Shown here piece after piece: positions 9,614 through 17,160 of a stretch of DNA of 64,000 bases (the first letter of the stretch is position 1; the number at the start of each line of letters is the position of its first letter). A model generated the notes under the pieces. That model ran no database searches. It was not told where the DNA came from and saw only the letters and a list, made by a program, of their open reading frames with translations. The stretch comes from Sphingobium sp. EP60837 (GTDB lineage: Bacteria > Pseudomonadota > Alphaproteobacteria > Sphingomonadales > Sphingomonadaceae), in contig NZ_CP015986.1 in assembly GCF_001658005.1 (NCBI RefSeq), forward strand, positions 744,001 to 808,000, given 5' to 3'. A program made the translations under genes and the position numbers.

Positions 9614-10320
9614 GCGCGGCTGACTTCTGCGTTGAACATGTAGCCGACGCCGCGCACCGTCGTGATCGGCGCTGACTTGCCCTCGGTCGAAAGCTTGCGG
9701 CGCAGGCGGCTCACCAGCACATCGATGCTGCGGTCGGAGCTGTCGCCCATGCGCGTGCGCGACAGTTCGATCAGCCGCTCGCGGGCGATGACGCGCTGCG
9801 GGTGGCTGAGGAAGGAGCCGAGCAGATCGAACTCCGCGCCGGTGAGGTCCACGATCGCGCCGGTGGGCGAACGCAGCTCACGGCGGGGAAAGTTGACGAT
9901 CCACCCGTCGAAGCGAGCCTCATTTTCCCGATGGTCGTCGGGCCCGCGCTCCACGCCGACACGACGCAGGATGGCGCGGATGCGGGCAATCAGTTCGCGC
10001 GTGCCGAAGGGCTTTGGGAGATAATCGTCGGCGCCCAGTTCCAGGCCGACGATCCGGTCGGTTTCGCTGCCCTTGGCGCTGATGAAGATGATCGGGACGT
10101 CGCTGTTGCGCCGGATCTGACGGCAAAGGTCGATGCCGTTGGTGCCAGGGAGCATGACGTCGAGTACGACAAGGTCAACCGGGCCAGCATCGAACGCGAC
10201 CCACATTTCCGGCCCCGATGAAGCGGGCCGGACCTGATAACCATGTTCCTGAAGCGCCCGCGCCGTCAGCGTGCGCAGCGGCGGGTCGTCCTCTACCAGG
10301 ATGATCGTGGGAGCGGTCAT
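9610..10320 (-). CDS. OmpR-family response regulator
   Basis: 236 residues. The receiver domain has the acidic pair in LVEDD, phospho-acceptor Asp54 (VVLDVMLPG), the switch serine in FISAKG and Lys in PKPF. The winged-helix DNA-binding domain ends with SIDVLVSRLRRKL and TVRGVGYMF. The ATG at 10320 is preferred over a TTG 18 bases upstream because it begins directly at the receiver beta-strand. It is the partner of the histidine kinase that follows with a four-base overlap. Confidence 0.93.
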   Translation of the reverse strand: MTAPTIILVEDDPPLRTLTARALQEHGYQVRPASSGPEMWVAFDAGPVDLVVLDVMLPGTNGIDLCRQIRRNSDVPIIFISAKGSETDRIVGLELGADDYLPKPFGTRELIARIRAILRRVGVERGPDDHRENEARFDGWIVNFPRRELRSPTGAIVDLTGAEFDLLGSFLSHPQRVIARERLIELSRTRMGDSSDRSIDVLVSRLRRKLSTEGKSAPITTVRGVGYMFNAEVSRA

Positions 10321-10477
10321 CCCAGCAATTTCACGCAACGAAAACAGCTCATGTGTCGCGGGATAAGGGGGGCTGATGGAAGGGTCAACCGGACGTTGCC
10401 ACAGAAACCCGTTGAAACCAGATCAGCAACAATTTGTCATGCGAGGGACAATCCGGGGCTCTCCCCAGCAAGATTGT

Positions 10478-10510
10478 CATGCCGGGCCCGGCGTAGCGAG
10501 GCCCGGCATG
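10478..10510. terminator. Inverted repeat between porin and regulator genes
   Basis: An 11-bp perfect stem (CATGCCGGGCC with GGCCCGGCATG) and an 11-base loop, placed seven bases after the TorF porin stop. There is no T-run, so it may be a dispersed REP-like hairpin acting as a weak terminator or a 3'-end stabiliser. Similar CATGCC-type hairpins occur elsewhere in the window. Confidence 0.5.
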
Positions 10511-10516
10511 ATCAAC

Positions 10517-11365
10517 TTAGAAAGCAGCCGTCAGAGAGAAGACCACCTGACCGCGCGCGATCGATTCACCGAAGTCATCGGCATCCTGAACCATGAAGTT
10601 CGGACGGATGTAGGTTTCGTCCGAACGCTTGATGTCGGTATCGACATAGGCGACGCCCAGGGTCAGCGGCGTGCCCGGGATCGCAACGTCCGCGCCCACC
10701 AGCCAGTCAAGATATTTGCCGGTCGGAGCGACCGAGGTGCCGTTCGGGCCAAGGCCGGGGTTGCCGTCCGAATAGCCCAGATGGGCCTTCAGCGAAACCG
10801 GGGTTCCAGGCACAGCGCCGCTCACATCGCCCCAGATATAAAGGTTATCTTCCTTATCGCCCGGACGATCAGGGATGCCGGTCGCATTGCTGGCTGCAGT
10901 GCTATACCAGTTGCCCAGAGCCTGCTGCTTGGGCGCATAGGCGACGCCGAGCAGACCCTTGACCGGACCGAATTCGCTCGACAGCTTCACATAGGGTTCG
11001 GCGAAGTCGGTCTTGTCCGCGCCCGACGGGTACATGTACCAGGTAAGGCCGACGTCCAGCGTCGCGCCGCCCAGCGGGATGGCGTAACCGGCGAACAGGT
11101 CGAGTTCCATGTTGGAGCCGCCGAACTGGCCCCAGCCAGCCAGGTTCGAAGCCCAGGTGCCCGCATAGAGGCCGCTTTCATGCGTGGCGGTGATGCCGCC
11201 CTGAATGGCCATGCCCTTGTCGGTCTGCGACACGCCGCGGAAACGGTAGTCGGAAACCAGCGCGACGCTGCCCGATACGGTGACGGGACCTTCGGCTTCT
11301 TCCTGAGCGAATGCCGGCGCGCTCGACATCAAGGCGAGGGCAGCACAGGCGATCTGATATTTCAT
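10517..11365 (-). CDS. TorF-family putative outer-membrane porin
   Basis: 282 residues. A signal peptide (MKYQIACAALALMSSAPAFA) is followed by an amphipathic beta-barrel sequence opening VSGSVALVSDYRFRGVSQTD, the hallmark of this family (TIGR02001 type), and ending in aromatic phenylalanine (FSLTAAF) as outer-membrane proteins do. The substrate is unknown. A purine-rich ribosome site lies just upstream. The 234 bases between this start and the SulP terminator hold no gene and presumably contain the promoter. A strong hairpin follows the stop codon. Confidence 0.88.
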   Translation of the reverse strand: MKYQIACAALALMSSAPAFAQEEAEGPVTVSGSVALVSDYRFRGVSQTDKGMAIQGGITATHESGLYAGTWASNLAGWGQFGGSNMELDLFAGYAIPLGGATLDVGLTWYMYPSGADKTDFAEPYVKLSSEFGPVKGLLGVAYAPKQQALGNWYSTAASNATGIPDRPGDKEDNLYIWGDVSGAVPGTPVSLKAHLGYSDGNPGLGPNGTSVAPTGKYLDWLVGADVAIPGTPLTLGVAYVDTDIKRSDETYIRPNFMVQDADDFGESIARGQVVFSLTAAF

Positions 11366-11599
11366 GAAACATTCCCCTTATTGGTAAGAATGTTCCGTCC
11401 TGCGTCCGCGCCGGCTCGAAGGTCTGTGCGCCTTCGATTACCCGCGGATTGAGCCCAAGCTATGGTGCGCCTGCACAAAGAGAAATGGGCTTTTGCCGCA
11501 AGTGCGAAGGCGACCTGCAGGCTGTGCCGTGCAGGCCACGGTTATTGTCTAAGTGACTTCCAGATGTGTCTAATTGATTTCCAATTTGGGAATGAACGC

Positions 11600-11640
11600 A
11601 AAAAAGAGCCGCCGCGCCATCGGGAACTGGCGCGGCGGCT
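11600..11640 (-). terminator. Rho-independent terminator of carbonic anhydrase-SulP operon
   Basis: On the minus strand a 13-bp perfect stem (AGCCGCCGCGCCA with its complement), an 8-base loop and a run of T follow the SulP stop codon by about 25 bases. Confidence 0.88.
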
Positions 11641-11665
11641 CACGTCGCCTGGAGGGGATTAGGGA

Positions 11666-13162
11666 TCAGGCGACGAGGTTGCGTAACCGTCCTGTGGCGC
11701 CCGACAGCTCAACGCTGACGCCTGTGCCGCGACGGCGGTCGATCCACTCCCGCACCATCTCGGCGCAGGTATGGTCGATATGGGATAGCCGCTCGACATT
11801 CAGGATTACCCGGCGCTCGGCGGGAACCGATTCCAACTTTGCCGATAATTTGGGCAGGGTGAGGAAGGTGGCGGTGCCATGCAGCGCCACTTCATGGGCA
11901 TCGTCGCGATGATCTTCGTCGAGACCCAGCCCAAGACGGCGCGCATGGGGCACGAGTTCGAGCAGCGACAGGCCGATGCCGACCAGGACGCCGGTGAGAA
12001 GATCAGTGGTCACCACCATGATCAGCGTCACCGCCCACACTACGGCCGGGAGCGGGCCGTAACGATGCAGCAGATGCTTTACATGATCGACGCTGACCAG
12101 CCGCACGCCGGTCACGACTAGAATGCCCGCCAGAGCCGCCATCGGAATCTCGCGCAGTAGCCAGGGCAGCAGCGCGACGAAGCCCAATATCCAGATGCCG
12201 TGCAGGATGGCGGACAGACGCGTCTTCGCACCCGCTTGGACGTTCGCGGAACTGCGGACGATAACGCCGGTCATCGGCAGCGCACCGGCAAAGCCGCAAA
12301 GCAGATTGCCGACGCCCTGGGCGCTCAATTCCCGGTTGTAGTTGGTGCGCGCACCGTCATGCATCCGATCGACTGCTGCCGCCGACAGCAATGTTTCGGC
12401 GCTGGCGATGAAGGCGATCGCGACGGCGGTGGTCAGGATGGCGGGATTCATCAGCTGCTGGAGCAATCCCTGTTCGGGCAAGGAGACCGCCGCAACGATG
12501 GACTCGGGCACCACGACACGCGCAACCGGCAGGCCCAGGATGAACGCCACCAGCGTCGCCAGCACGACGCCGACGAGAGCGCCAGGCAGTAACTTCATCG
12601 ACGCGGGCCGAAGCTTTTCCCAGCCCAGCATGCCGCCGATCGTGACAAGGCCGATCGCAAAGGCCGTCGCGGCATCCTGATTGCTAAGGCCGAAGATCTG
12701 CCCCGGCATAGCCAAAAGGTTCGCAAGACCGCTGGACAGCGGCTTGTCATCGAACAGCACATGGAACTGGCCGACCACGATCAGCACGCCGATACCGGCG
12801 AGCATGCCATGAACCACCGCGGGCGAGATGGCGCGGAACCAGCCGCCGACCCTCAGCAATCCCGCGACGACCTGGATCGCACCCGCCAGGATCAAGATAG
12901 GTCCGAGCGCGGAAAGCCCCTGTTCCCGCACGATTTCGAAGACGATGACGGCAAGGCCCGCCGCCGGGCCGCTGACCTGCAGCGGCGAACCAGCCAGGAG
13001 GCCAACAACGATGCCGCCGATGATGCCGGTGATCAGCCCCTTTTCCGGTGGTACGCCGGATGCGACGGCGATGCCCATGCAAAGAGGCATCGCCACCAGG
13101 AACACGACGATCGAAGCGGTGAAATCTCGGCTAAACGTGCCGCCGGAAAGCGCTTTCAACAT
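11666..13162 (-). CDS. SulP-family inorganic anion transporter
   Basis: 498 residues, inner membrane. About ten or more hydrophobic helices include the family-typical GIAVASGVPPEKGLITGIIGG and SGPAAGL near the N-terminus, and a cytoplasmic STAS domain closes the protein (RVILNVERLSHIDH). SulP proteins carry sulfate, bicarbonate or other anions. The carbonic anhydrase gene three bases upstream on the same strand argues for bicarbonate or CO2-related transport, as in BicA-like systems; this is inference from context. A strong terminator follows. Confidence 0.92.
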   Translation of the reverse strand: MLKALSGGTFSRDFTASIVVFLVAMPLCMGIAVASGVPPEKGLITGIIGGIVVGLLAGSPLQVSGPAAGLAVIVFEIVREQGLSALGPILILAGAIQVVAGLLRVGGWFRAISPAVVHGMLAGIGVLIVVGQFHVLFDDKPLSSGLANLLAMPGQIFGLSNQDAATAFAIGLVTIGGMLGWEKLRPASMKLLPGALVGVVLATLVAFILGLPVARVVVPESIVAAVSLPEQGLLQQLMNPAILTTAVAIAFIASAETLLSAAAVDRMHDGARTNYNRELSAQGVGNLLCGFAGALPMTGVIVRSSANVQAGAKTRLSAILHGIWILGFVALLPWLLREIPMAALAGILVVTGVRLVSVDHVKHLLHRYGPLPAVVWAVTLIMVVTTDLLTGVLVGIGLSLLELVPHARRLGLGLDEDHRDDAHEVALHGTATFLTLPKLSAKLESVPAERRVILNVERLSHIDHTCAEMVREWIDRRRGTGVSVELSGATGRLRNLVA

Positions 13163-13165
13163 GGC

Positions 13166-13864
13166 TTACTCCGCCGCCTGGGCGTAAACCGCTTCAGCAG
13201 CGAGGCGGCGGCCATGGGGCAGCGCGATCGGCATCGGCTGGCCTTCGCGCAGCGGCAGAAAGCGGCCGGTTTCGCCGTCGAGGCCGAGCACTTGACCTGC
13301 ATGGATATCGACATACCAGCCGTGCAGCGCGATTTCGCCGCGAGCGATGCCTGACGCGACCGAGGGGTGGGTGCGCAAATGGGCAAGCTGCGTAACGACA
13401 TTTTCCAGCGCCATGTTGCGCAGCTTTTCAGCGTCGGTGAGATCGTCGGGATAGCTTTCGCGGCAAACTTTCTGTGCGGCATGGCTGTGCCGCAACCAAG
13501 CCGCGACATTGGGCATGTTGGTCAGGTCGGCATTGGTGGACAGCGCCTTCATCGCGCCGCAGTCGCTATGGCCGCACACGATGATGTCGCGCACGCCCAG
13601 CACCATCACCGCATATTCGACGGTGGACGTTACCCCGCCATTCTGCGTGGCGTGCGGTGGCACGATATTGCCTGCATTACGGCAGACGAACAGGTCACCA
13701 GGCTGCGCCTGCATGATATGTTCCGGCACGATGCGGGAATCCGCGCAGGAGATCATCAGCGCCTTGGGGCTCTGACCATGGCTGGCCAGTTGATTGTAGA
13801 GCGCGCTCTCGTTCGGGAAGACCTGGGTCTCGAAGCTGAACACGCGACCGATAAGCTCGTTCAT
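13166..13864 (-). CDS. Beta-class carbonic anhydrase
   Basis: 232 residues, cytoplasmic. It interconverts CO2 and bicarbonate. The zinc ligands are visible as Cys40 and Asp42 in ISCADSRI, and His99 and Cys102 in CGHSDCGAMKA. The 3-base gap to the SulP transporter indicates one transcript. The ribosome site AAGGA lies 13 bases upstream. It probably supplies or consumes the bicarbonate moved by the adjacent transporter. Confidence 0.95.
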   Translation of the reverse strand: MNELIGRVFSFETQVFPNESALYNQLASHGQSPKALMISCADSRIVPEHIMQAQPGDLFVCRNAGNIVPPHATQNGGVTSTVEYAVMVLGVRDIIVCGHSDCGAMKALSTNADLTNMPNVAAWLRHSHAAQKVCRESYPDDLTDAEKLRNMALENVVTQLAHLRTHPSVASGIARGEIALHGWYVDIHAGQVLGLDGETGRFLPLREGQPMPIALPHGRRLAAEAVYAQAAE

Positions 13865-13992
13865 GGCTTCTCTATCCTTCTTGTTTCTCGCCGGTCAGGG
13901 GGCAGACCGGCCTGATCATGAAGGATAGGAAGTCGCTTTTGCTGCGTCGCAGCGGATTTGTTAAATAGTATGTCTGCTTGGTTTTTTTGGGC

Positions 13993-14703
13993 TTAGCGCC
14001 GTTCGACGGCTGCGCTCAGCATGTAACCCGCGCCGCGCACGGTGACGATCGGCGCGGCCCGCCCGCCCCGGCTCAGCTTTCGCCGCAGGCGGCTGACGAG
14101 CACATCCACGCTGCGGTCGGACGAAGGGGCGTCGCGAACGCCAGCCAATTCCATCAGCCGCGCGCGTGCGATCACCGTCTGGGCGTGATCCAGCAACACG
14201 GCCAGCAATGAAAACTCGGCAGCCGTCAGTTCGACAAGATCGCCTAGTTCGTCGCTCACCTCGCGCCGGGCGAAATCGACGCGCCAGCCATCGAACCGCG
14301 CCTCGCTGCGCGCGCGCAGTCCTATTGCCCGTTCATTTCTGCCGCGCCGCAGCACCGCGCGCAGCCGCGCGGCGAGTTCGCGATGGGAATAGGGCTTCGC
14401 GACGTAATCATCCGCGCCCAATTCCAGTCCGACGACGCGATCGACTTCACTGCTGTTGGCGCCGACCAGGATGATCGGCACGTCACTGCGCTCTCGCACG
14501 TCGCGGCACAGGTCCATGCCGTCCGGCCCGCGCAGCGCTGCATCGAGCACCAGCACGCCGACCGGCATGGCCTTAAGAGCATTCCATATGTCCGATGCCG
14601 AGGCGGCGGGGAGCGCGCGAAATCCGCTTCGCTCCAGATATTCGCGCACTTGATGGCGCAAATCCTGCTGTTCCTCGGCAATCAGGACCAGCGGTGGACT
14701 CAT
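13993..14703 (-). CDS. Orphan OmpR-family response regulator with atypical receiver
   Basis: 236 residues. The C-terminal winged-helix domain is standard (SVDVLVSRLRRKL, TVRGAGYML). In the receiver, Asp54 (LVLDAALRGPDG) and the switch lysine (AKPY) are present, but the usual acidic pair is Glu-Glu in LIAEEQQD and the conserved Thr/Ser of the switch is replaced by glycine in IILVGANSS. Phosphorylation may be weak or absent. There is no kinase gene next to it; its start overlaps the stop of a small secreted-protein gene (ATGA). It closely resembles in layout the regulator at 9.6-10.3 kb. Confidence 0.9.
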   Translation of the reverse strand: MSPPLVLIAEEQQDLRHQVREYLERSGFRALPAASASDIWNALKAMPVGVLVLDAALRGPDGMDLCRDVRERSDVPIILVGANSSEVDRVVGLELGADDYVAKPYSHRELAARLRAVLRRGRNERAIGLRARSEARFDGWRVDFARREVSDELGDLVELTAAEFSLLAVLLDHAQTVIARARLMELAGVRDAPSSDRSVDVLVSRLRRKLSRGGRAAPIVTVRGAGYMLSAAVERR

Positions 14704-15137
14704 CCGCCCTTCACGGCCAGGCTGTTGATCCCGTCCAGTTCGTTCAGCAGGACGGCGCGGTCCTGCTGCGCCACGCTCAGCGCTTCGCCCGAACGGGCGC
14801 TGGAATAGCGGGCGATCTCAGCGCTCACCTGGCTGCGTGCGGCTTCACAGGAGCCGGCATGGCTGCCCGCGATGGGTGCGAAACGATGGATGGGCTTGGC
14901 GACCGCTGCCAGCGGGCGACCCTGCGCCGTCACCCCGCGGTTGACCACGAGTTCCGCCTGCCAGCGGCAGACCGGCGTGGCGGGGCGATTCGCGAAACGG
15001 GGCTCGACCTGCTGGAAGCGCACGGTCGAAACAGTCTCATAGCTTGCCTGATAGGCGGTCGCGGCGTGGCTGAGTTCGGCGGTATGAACAGGCGCGGCGG
15101 CCGACAGGGTCGCGGCCGAGGCAATGATGAGGAACAT
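14700..15137 (-). CDS. Small secreted protein of unknown function
   Basis: 145 residues, not recognised. A signal peptide (MFLIIASAATLSAAAPVHTA) is followed by a region with two cysteines (PVCRWQAE and GSCEAARS) that could form one disulfide, and a helical C-terminus ending near the sequence LNELDGINSLA. The ATG at 15137 is preferred because it begins the signal peptide. The stop overlaps the start of the orphan response regulator, so the two are translated together; a role in the same response is plausible. Confidence 0.7.
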   Translation of the reverse strand: MFLIIASAATLSAAAPVHTAELSHAATAYQASYETVSTVRFQQVEPRFANRPATPVCRWQAELVVNRGVTAQGRPLAAVAKPIHRFAPIAGSHAGSCEAARSQVSAEIARYSSARSGEALSVAQQDRAVLLNELDGINSLAVKGG

Positions 15138-15214
15138 GGGAAGACGTCTCCTTCGCGTGCCAATGCACTGCGAAGGCTCTAGGCGCGACAAATGTCTCCG
15201 AAATTTGCCGGATG

Positions 15215-15778
15215 TTACAAATTATTGCTGAAGCCCATCGACGCCCGCTTACGCATCGCAGCTATCGGCAAGGCAGGCATGGCTTGCGCATCCCCTGCGA
15301 CATGATCGAGCAAGGCAGACAGCCAGGCGGCATCTGCAGCGGCCCGGTGACGTTCAGGATGACGAAGGTCCGCATATGCGACGGCCGAGGCGATGCGACT
15401 TTCGCCCGCGCCATGTTCGTTCAGCAGAATGGACACATGATCGATCATGAACGGAGCTTGCTCTCCGGCGGCTTGGGCCAGCGTTTCCAGCCAATATTGA
15501 TCGATGGTGCTGTCGGCGACCGCCCGGCGACCGTCCATTGCTGCAAACAGCCGGTCGAGCACGGCCTCCACGGGGAGCCCGTCGCGATAAAGCCTGTCGC
15601 GTGTGATGCCGTGCAATGCCTGAGCTTCGGCAGTCCAGTCCCATCCCGCCCAGCTTTCATGAGGACGGATGAGCCAGCTCTGGCTCCGGCCGAATGAAGC
15701 GACGCCTACCTCGATTGGGAAGGACCGCCCATGCCGGGGAAGGCACGACGCTTCGAAATCGATCGCCACGATGGTCAA
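15215..15778 (-). CDS. DEDD-family 3'-5' exonuclease
   Basis: 187 residues. DnaQ-like fold: motif I is IDFEAS (Asp7, Glu9), a motif II aspartate is likely in VADSTIDQYW, and motif III is in HRAAADAAWL, where the final histidine-aspartate pair belongs. It resembles the small stand-alone exonucleases of the DNA polymerase III epsilon superfamily. The substrate is unknown. It is divergent from the glycosyltransferase gene across 271 bases in which no other feature was recognised. Confidence 0.8.
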   Translation of the reverse strand: MTIVAIDFEASCLPRHGRSFPIEVGVASFGRSQSWLIRPHESWAGWDWTAEAQALHGITRDRLYRDGLPVEAVLDRLFAAMDGRRAVADSTIDQYWLETLAQAAGEQAPFMIDHVSILLNEHGAGESRIASAVAYADLRHPERHRAAADAAWLSALLDHVAGDAQAMPALPIAAMRKRASMGFSNNL

Positions 15779-16049
15779 GACATTCTCCTGCTTCTCATGA
15801 CCGTGTCCGCCCCCTTACCCGGACGCCCAGCCAGTTCGGAACGTCTATGGCGACCGACTATGTCACTTCAAAGTCAGGGCTCATCGGAAACGACACAAGC
15901 CGCTCCCCTCCGGCGACGGGCCGAGCTTTCGATCAAATTATCCCGGCAAGAGCGAAACTCATGCAACCGGATCATCATTTGCGTTTTTAACCCACGTCAG
16001 TCGCGCCCCGAGGCGATGGTGACGTCCAATCCTGGATGAGGATCGCTGC

Positions 16050-17150
16050 ATGAAAATCGCTCAAATCGCGCCGCTGGCTGAAAGCGTGCCGCCCAAGCTT
16101 TATGGCGGTACAGAACGTATCGTGTCTTATCTGACCGAGGCGCTCGTCGATCAGGGGCATGATGTGACGTTATTCGCCAGCGGGGATTCGGTCACCCGCG
16201 CGGAACTTGTCCCGGTGACGGAGATGGCATTGCGGCTCAACCCCAATGTGCGCGACCCGATCCCTTATCATGTGATGCTGCTGGAGGCCGTGCGGCGGCG
16301 GGCCGACGAGTTCGACGCTCTGCATTTCCACATCGACCTCATCCACATGCCGCTCGTCCAGGACATTATCGGGCGATGCGTGACGACGCTGCACGGGCGG
16401 CTGGACCTGCCCGATCTGCCCGCCTTCTATCGCACCTTCCCCCATCATAGCCTCGTCTCGATCTCCGATCATCAGCGTCTGCCGATGCCGCCGGTCAATT
16501 GGGCGGGCACTATCTATCATGGGCTGCCATCGGACCTGTTGCCGCCCCGGATCGGCGGGGACGAGGGTTATCTCGCGTTTCTCGGGCGCATATCGCCGGA
16601 AAAGCGGCCCGACCGCGCCATCCGCATCGCCGCCCGCTCGGGCAAGCCGCTCAAGATCGCCGCAAAGATCGACAATGTGGACCGGGACTATTGGGAGAAA
16701 GAGATAGCGCCTCTGATCAACCTCTATCCCAACATCGACTTCATCGGCGAAATCAACGAGGCGCAAAAGGCTGAGTTCCTGGGAGGCGCCAGCGCCCTCC
16801 TGTTCCCCATCGACTGGCCCGAACCGTTCGGCCTAGTGATGATAGAGGCGATGGCCTGCGCCACGCCGGTCATCGCCTTCCGCTGCGGATCGGTGCCAGA
16901 GGTCATAGATCATGGCGTCTCGGGCTTCATAGTCGATGGCGAAGACCAAGCTGTCGAAGCCGTCGCTCGCCTTGGCGATCTTGACCGCAGCCGGGTGCGC
17001 GCCGCTTTCGACGCACGCTTCACGGCAGAGCGGATGGCAGCCGATTATGTTGGGCTCTACCATGCTCTGCCCGGGGCCCGTACCGACGCGGCGCGGCTTC
17101 GACGCGAGCGCGGCGAAGAAAACGGGCTTCACCTGCAAGTGGTCGGATGA
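16050..17150 (+). CDS. Family 4 glycosyltransferase
   Basis: 366 residues, GT-B fold. The N-terminal domain opens MKIAQIAPLAESVPPKLYGG with the donor-side glycine loop and GTERIVSYL; the C-terminal nucleotide-sugar domain carries FLGRISPEKRPDRAI and the EX7E-type motif PEPFGLVMIEAMACATPV. The gene is followed ten bases later by a debranching-type glycoside hydrolase, so it probably acts in synthesis of an alpha-glucan or another storage or compatible sugar. The acceptor is not predictable. Confidence 0.9.
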   Translation: MKIAQIAPLAESVPPKLYGGTERIVSYLTEALVDQGHDVTLFASGDSVTRAELVPVTEMALRLNPNVRDPIPYHVMLLEAVRRRADEFDALHFHIDLIHMPLVQDIIGRCVTTLHGRLDLPDLPAFYRTFPHHSLVSISDHQRLPMPPVNWAGTIYHGLPSDLLPPRIGGDEGYLAFLGRISPEKRPDRAIRIAARSGKPLKIAAKIDNVDRDYWEKEIAPLINLYPNIDFIGEINEAQKAEFLGGASALLFPIDWPEPFGLVMIEAMACATPVIAFRCGSVPEVIDHGVSGFIVDGEDQAVEAVARLGDLDRSRVRAAFDARFTAERMAADYVGLYHALPGARTDAARLRRERGEENGLHLQVVG

Positions 17151-17160
17151 GGAGAGTCGC

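Noticed and set aside
15779..16049. EcfG promoter before the glycosyltransferase (GGAAC near 15,837)
   Set aside because: No CGTT at 16-18 bases downstream; the GGAAC occurrence looks accidental.
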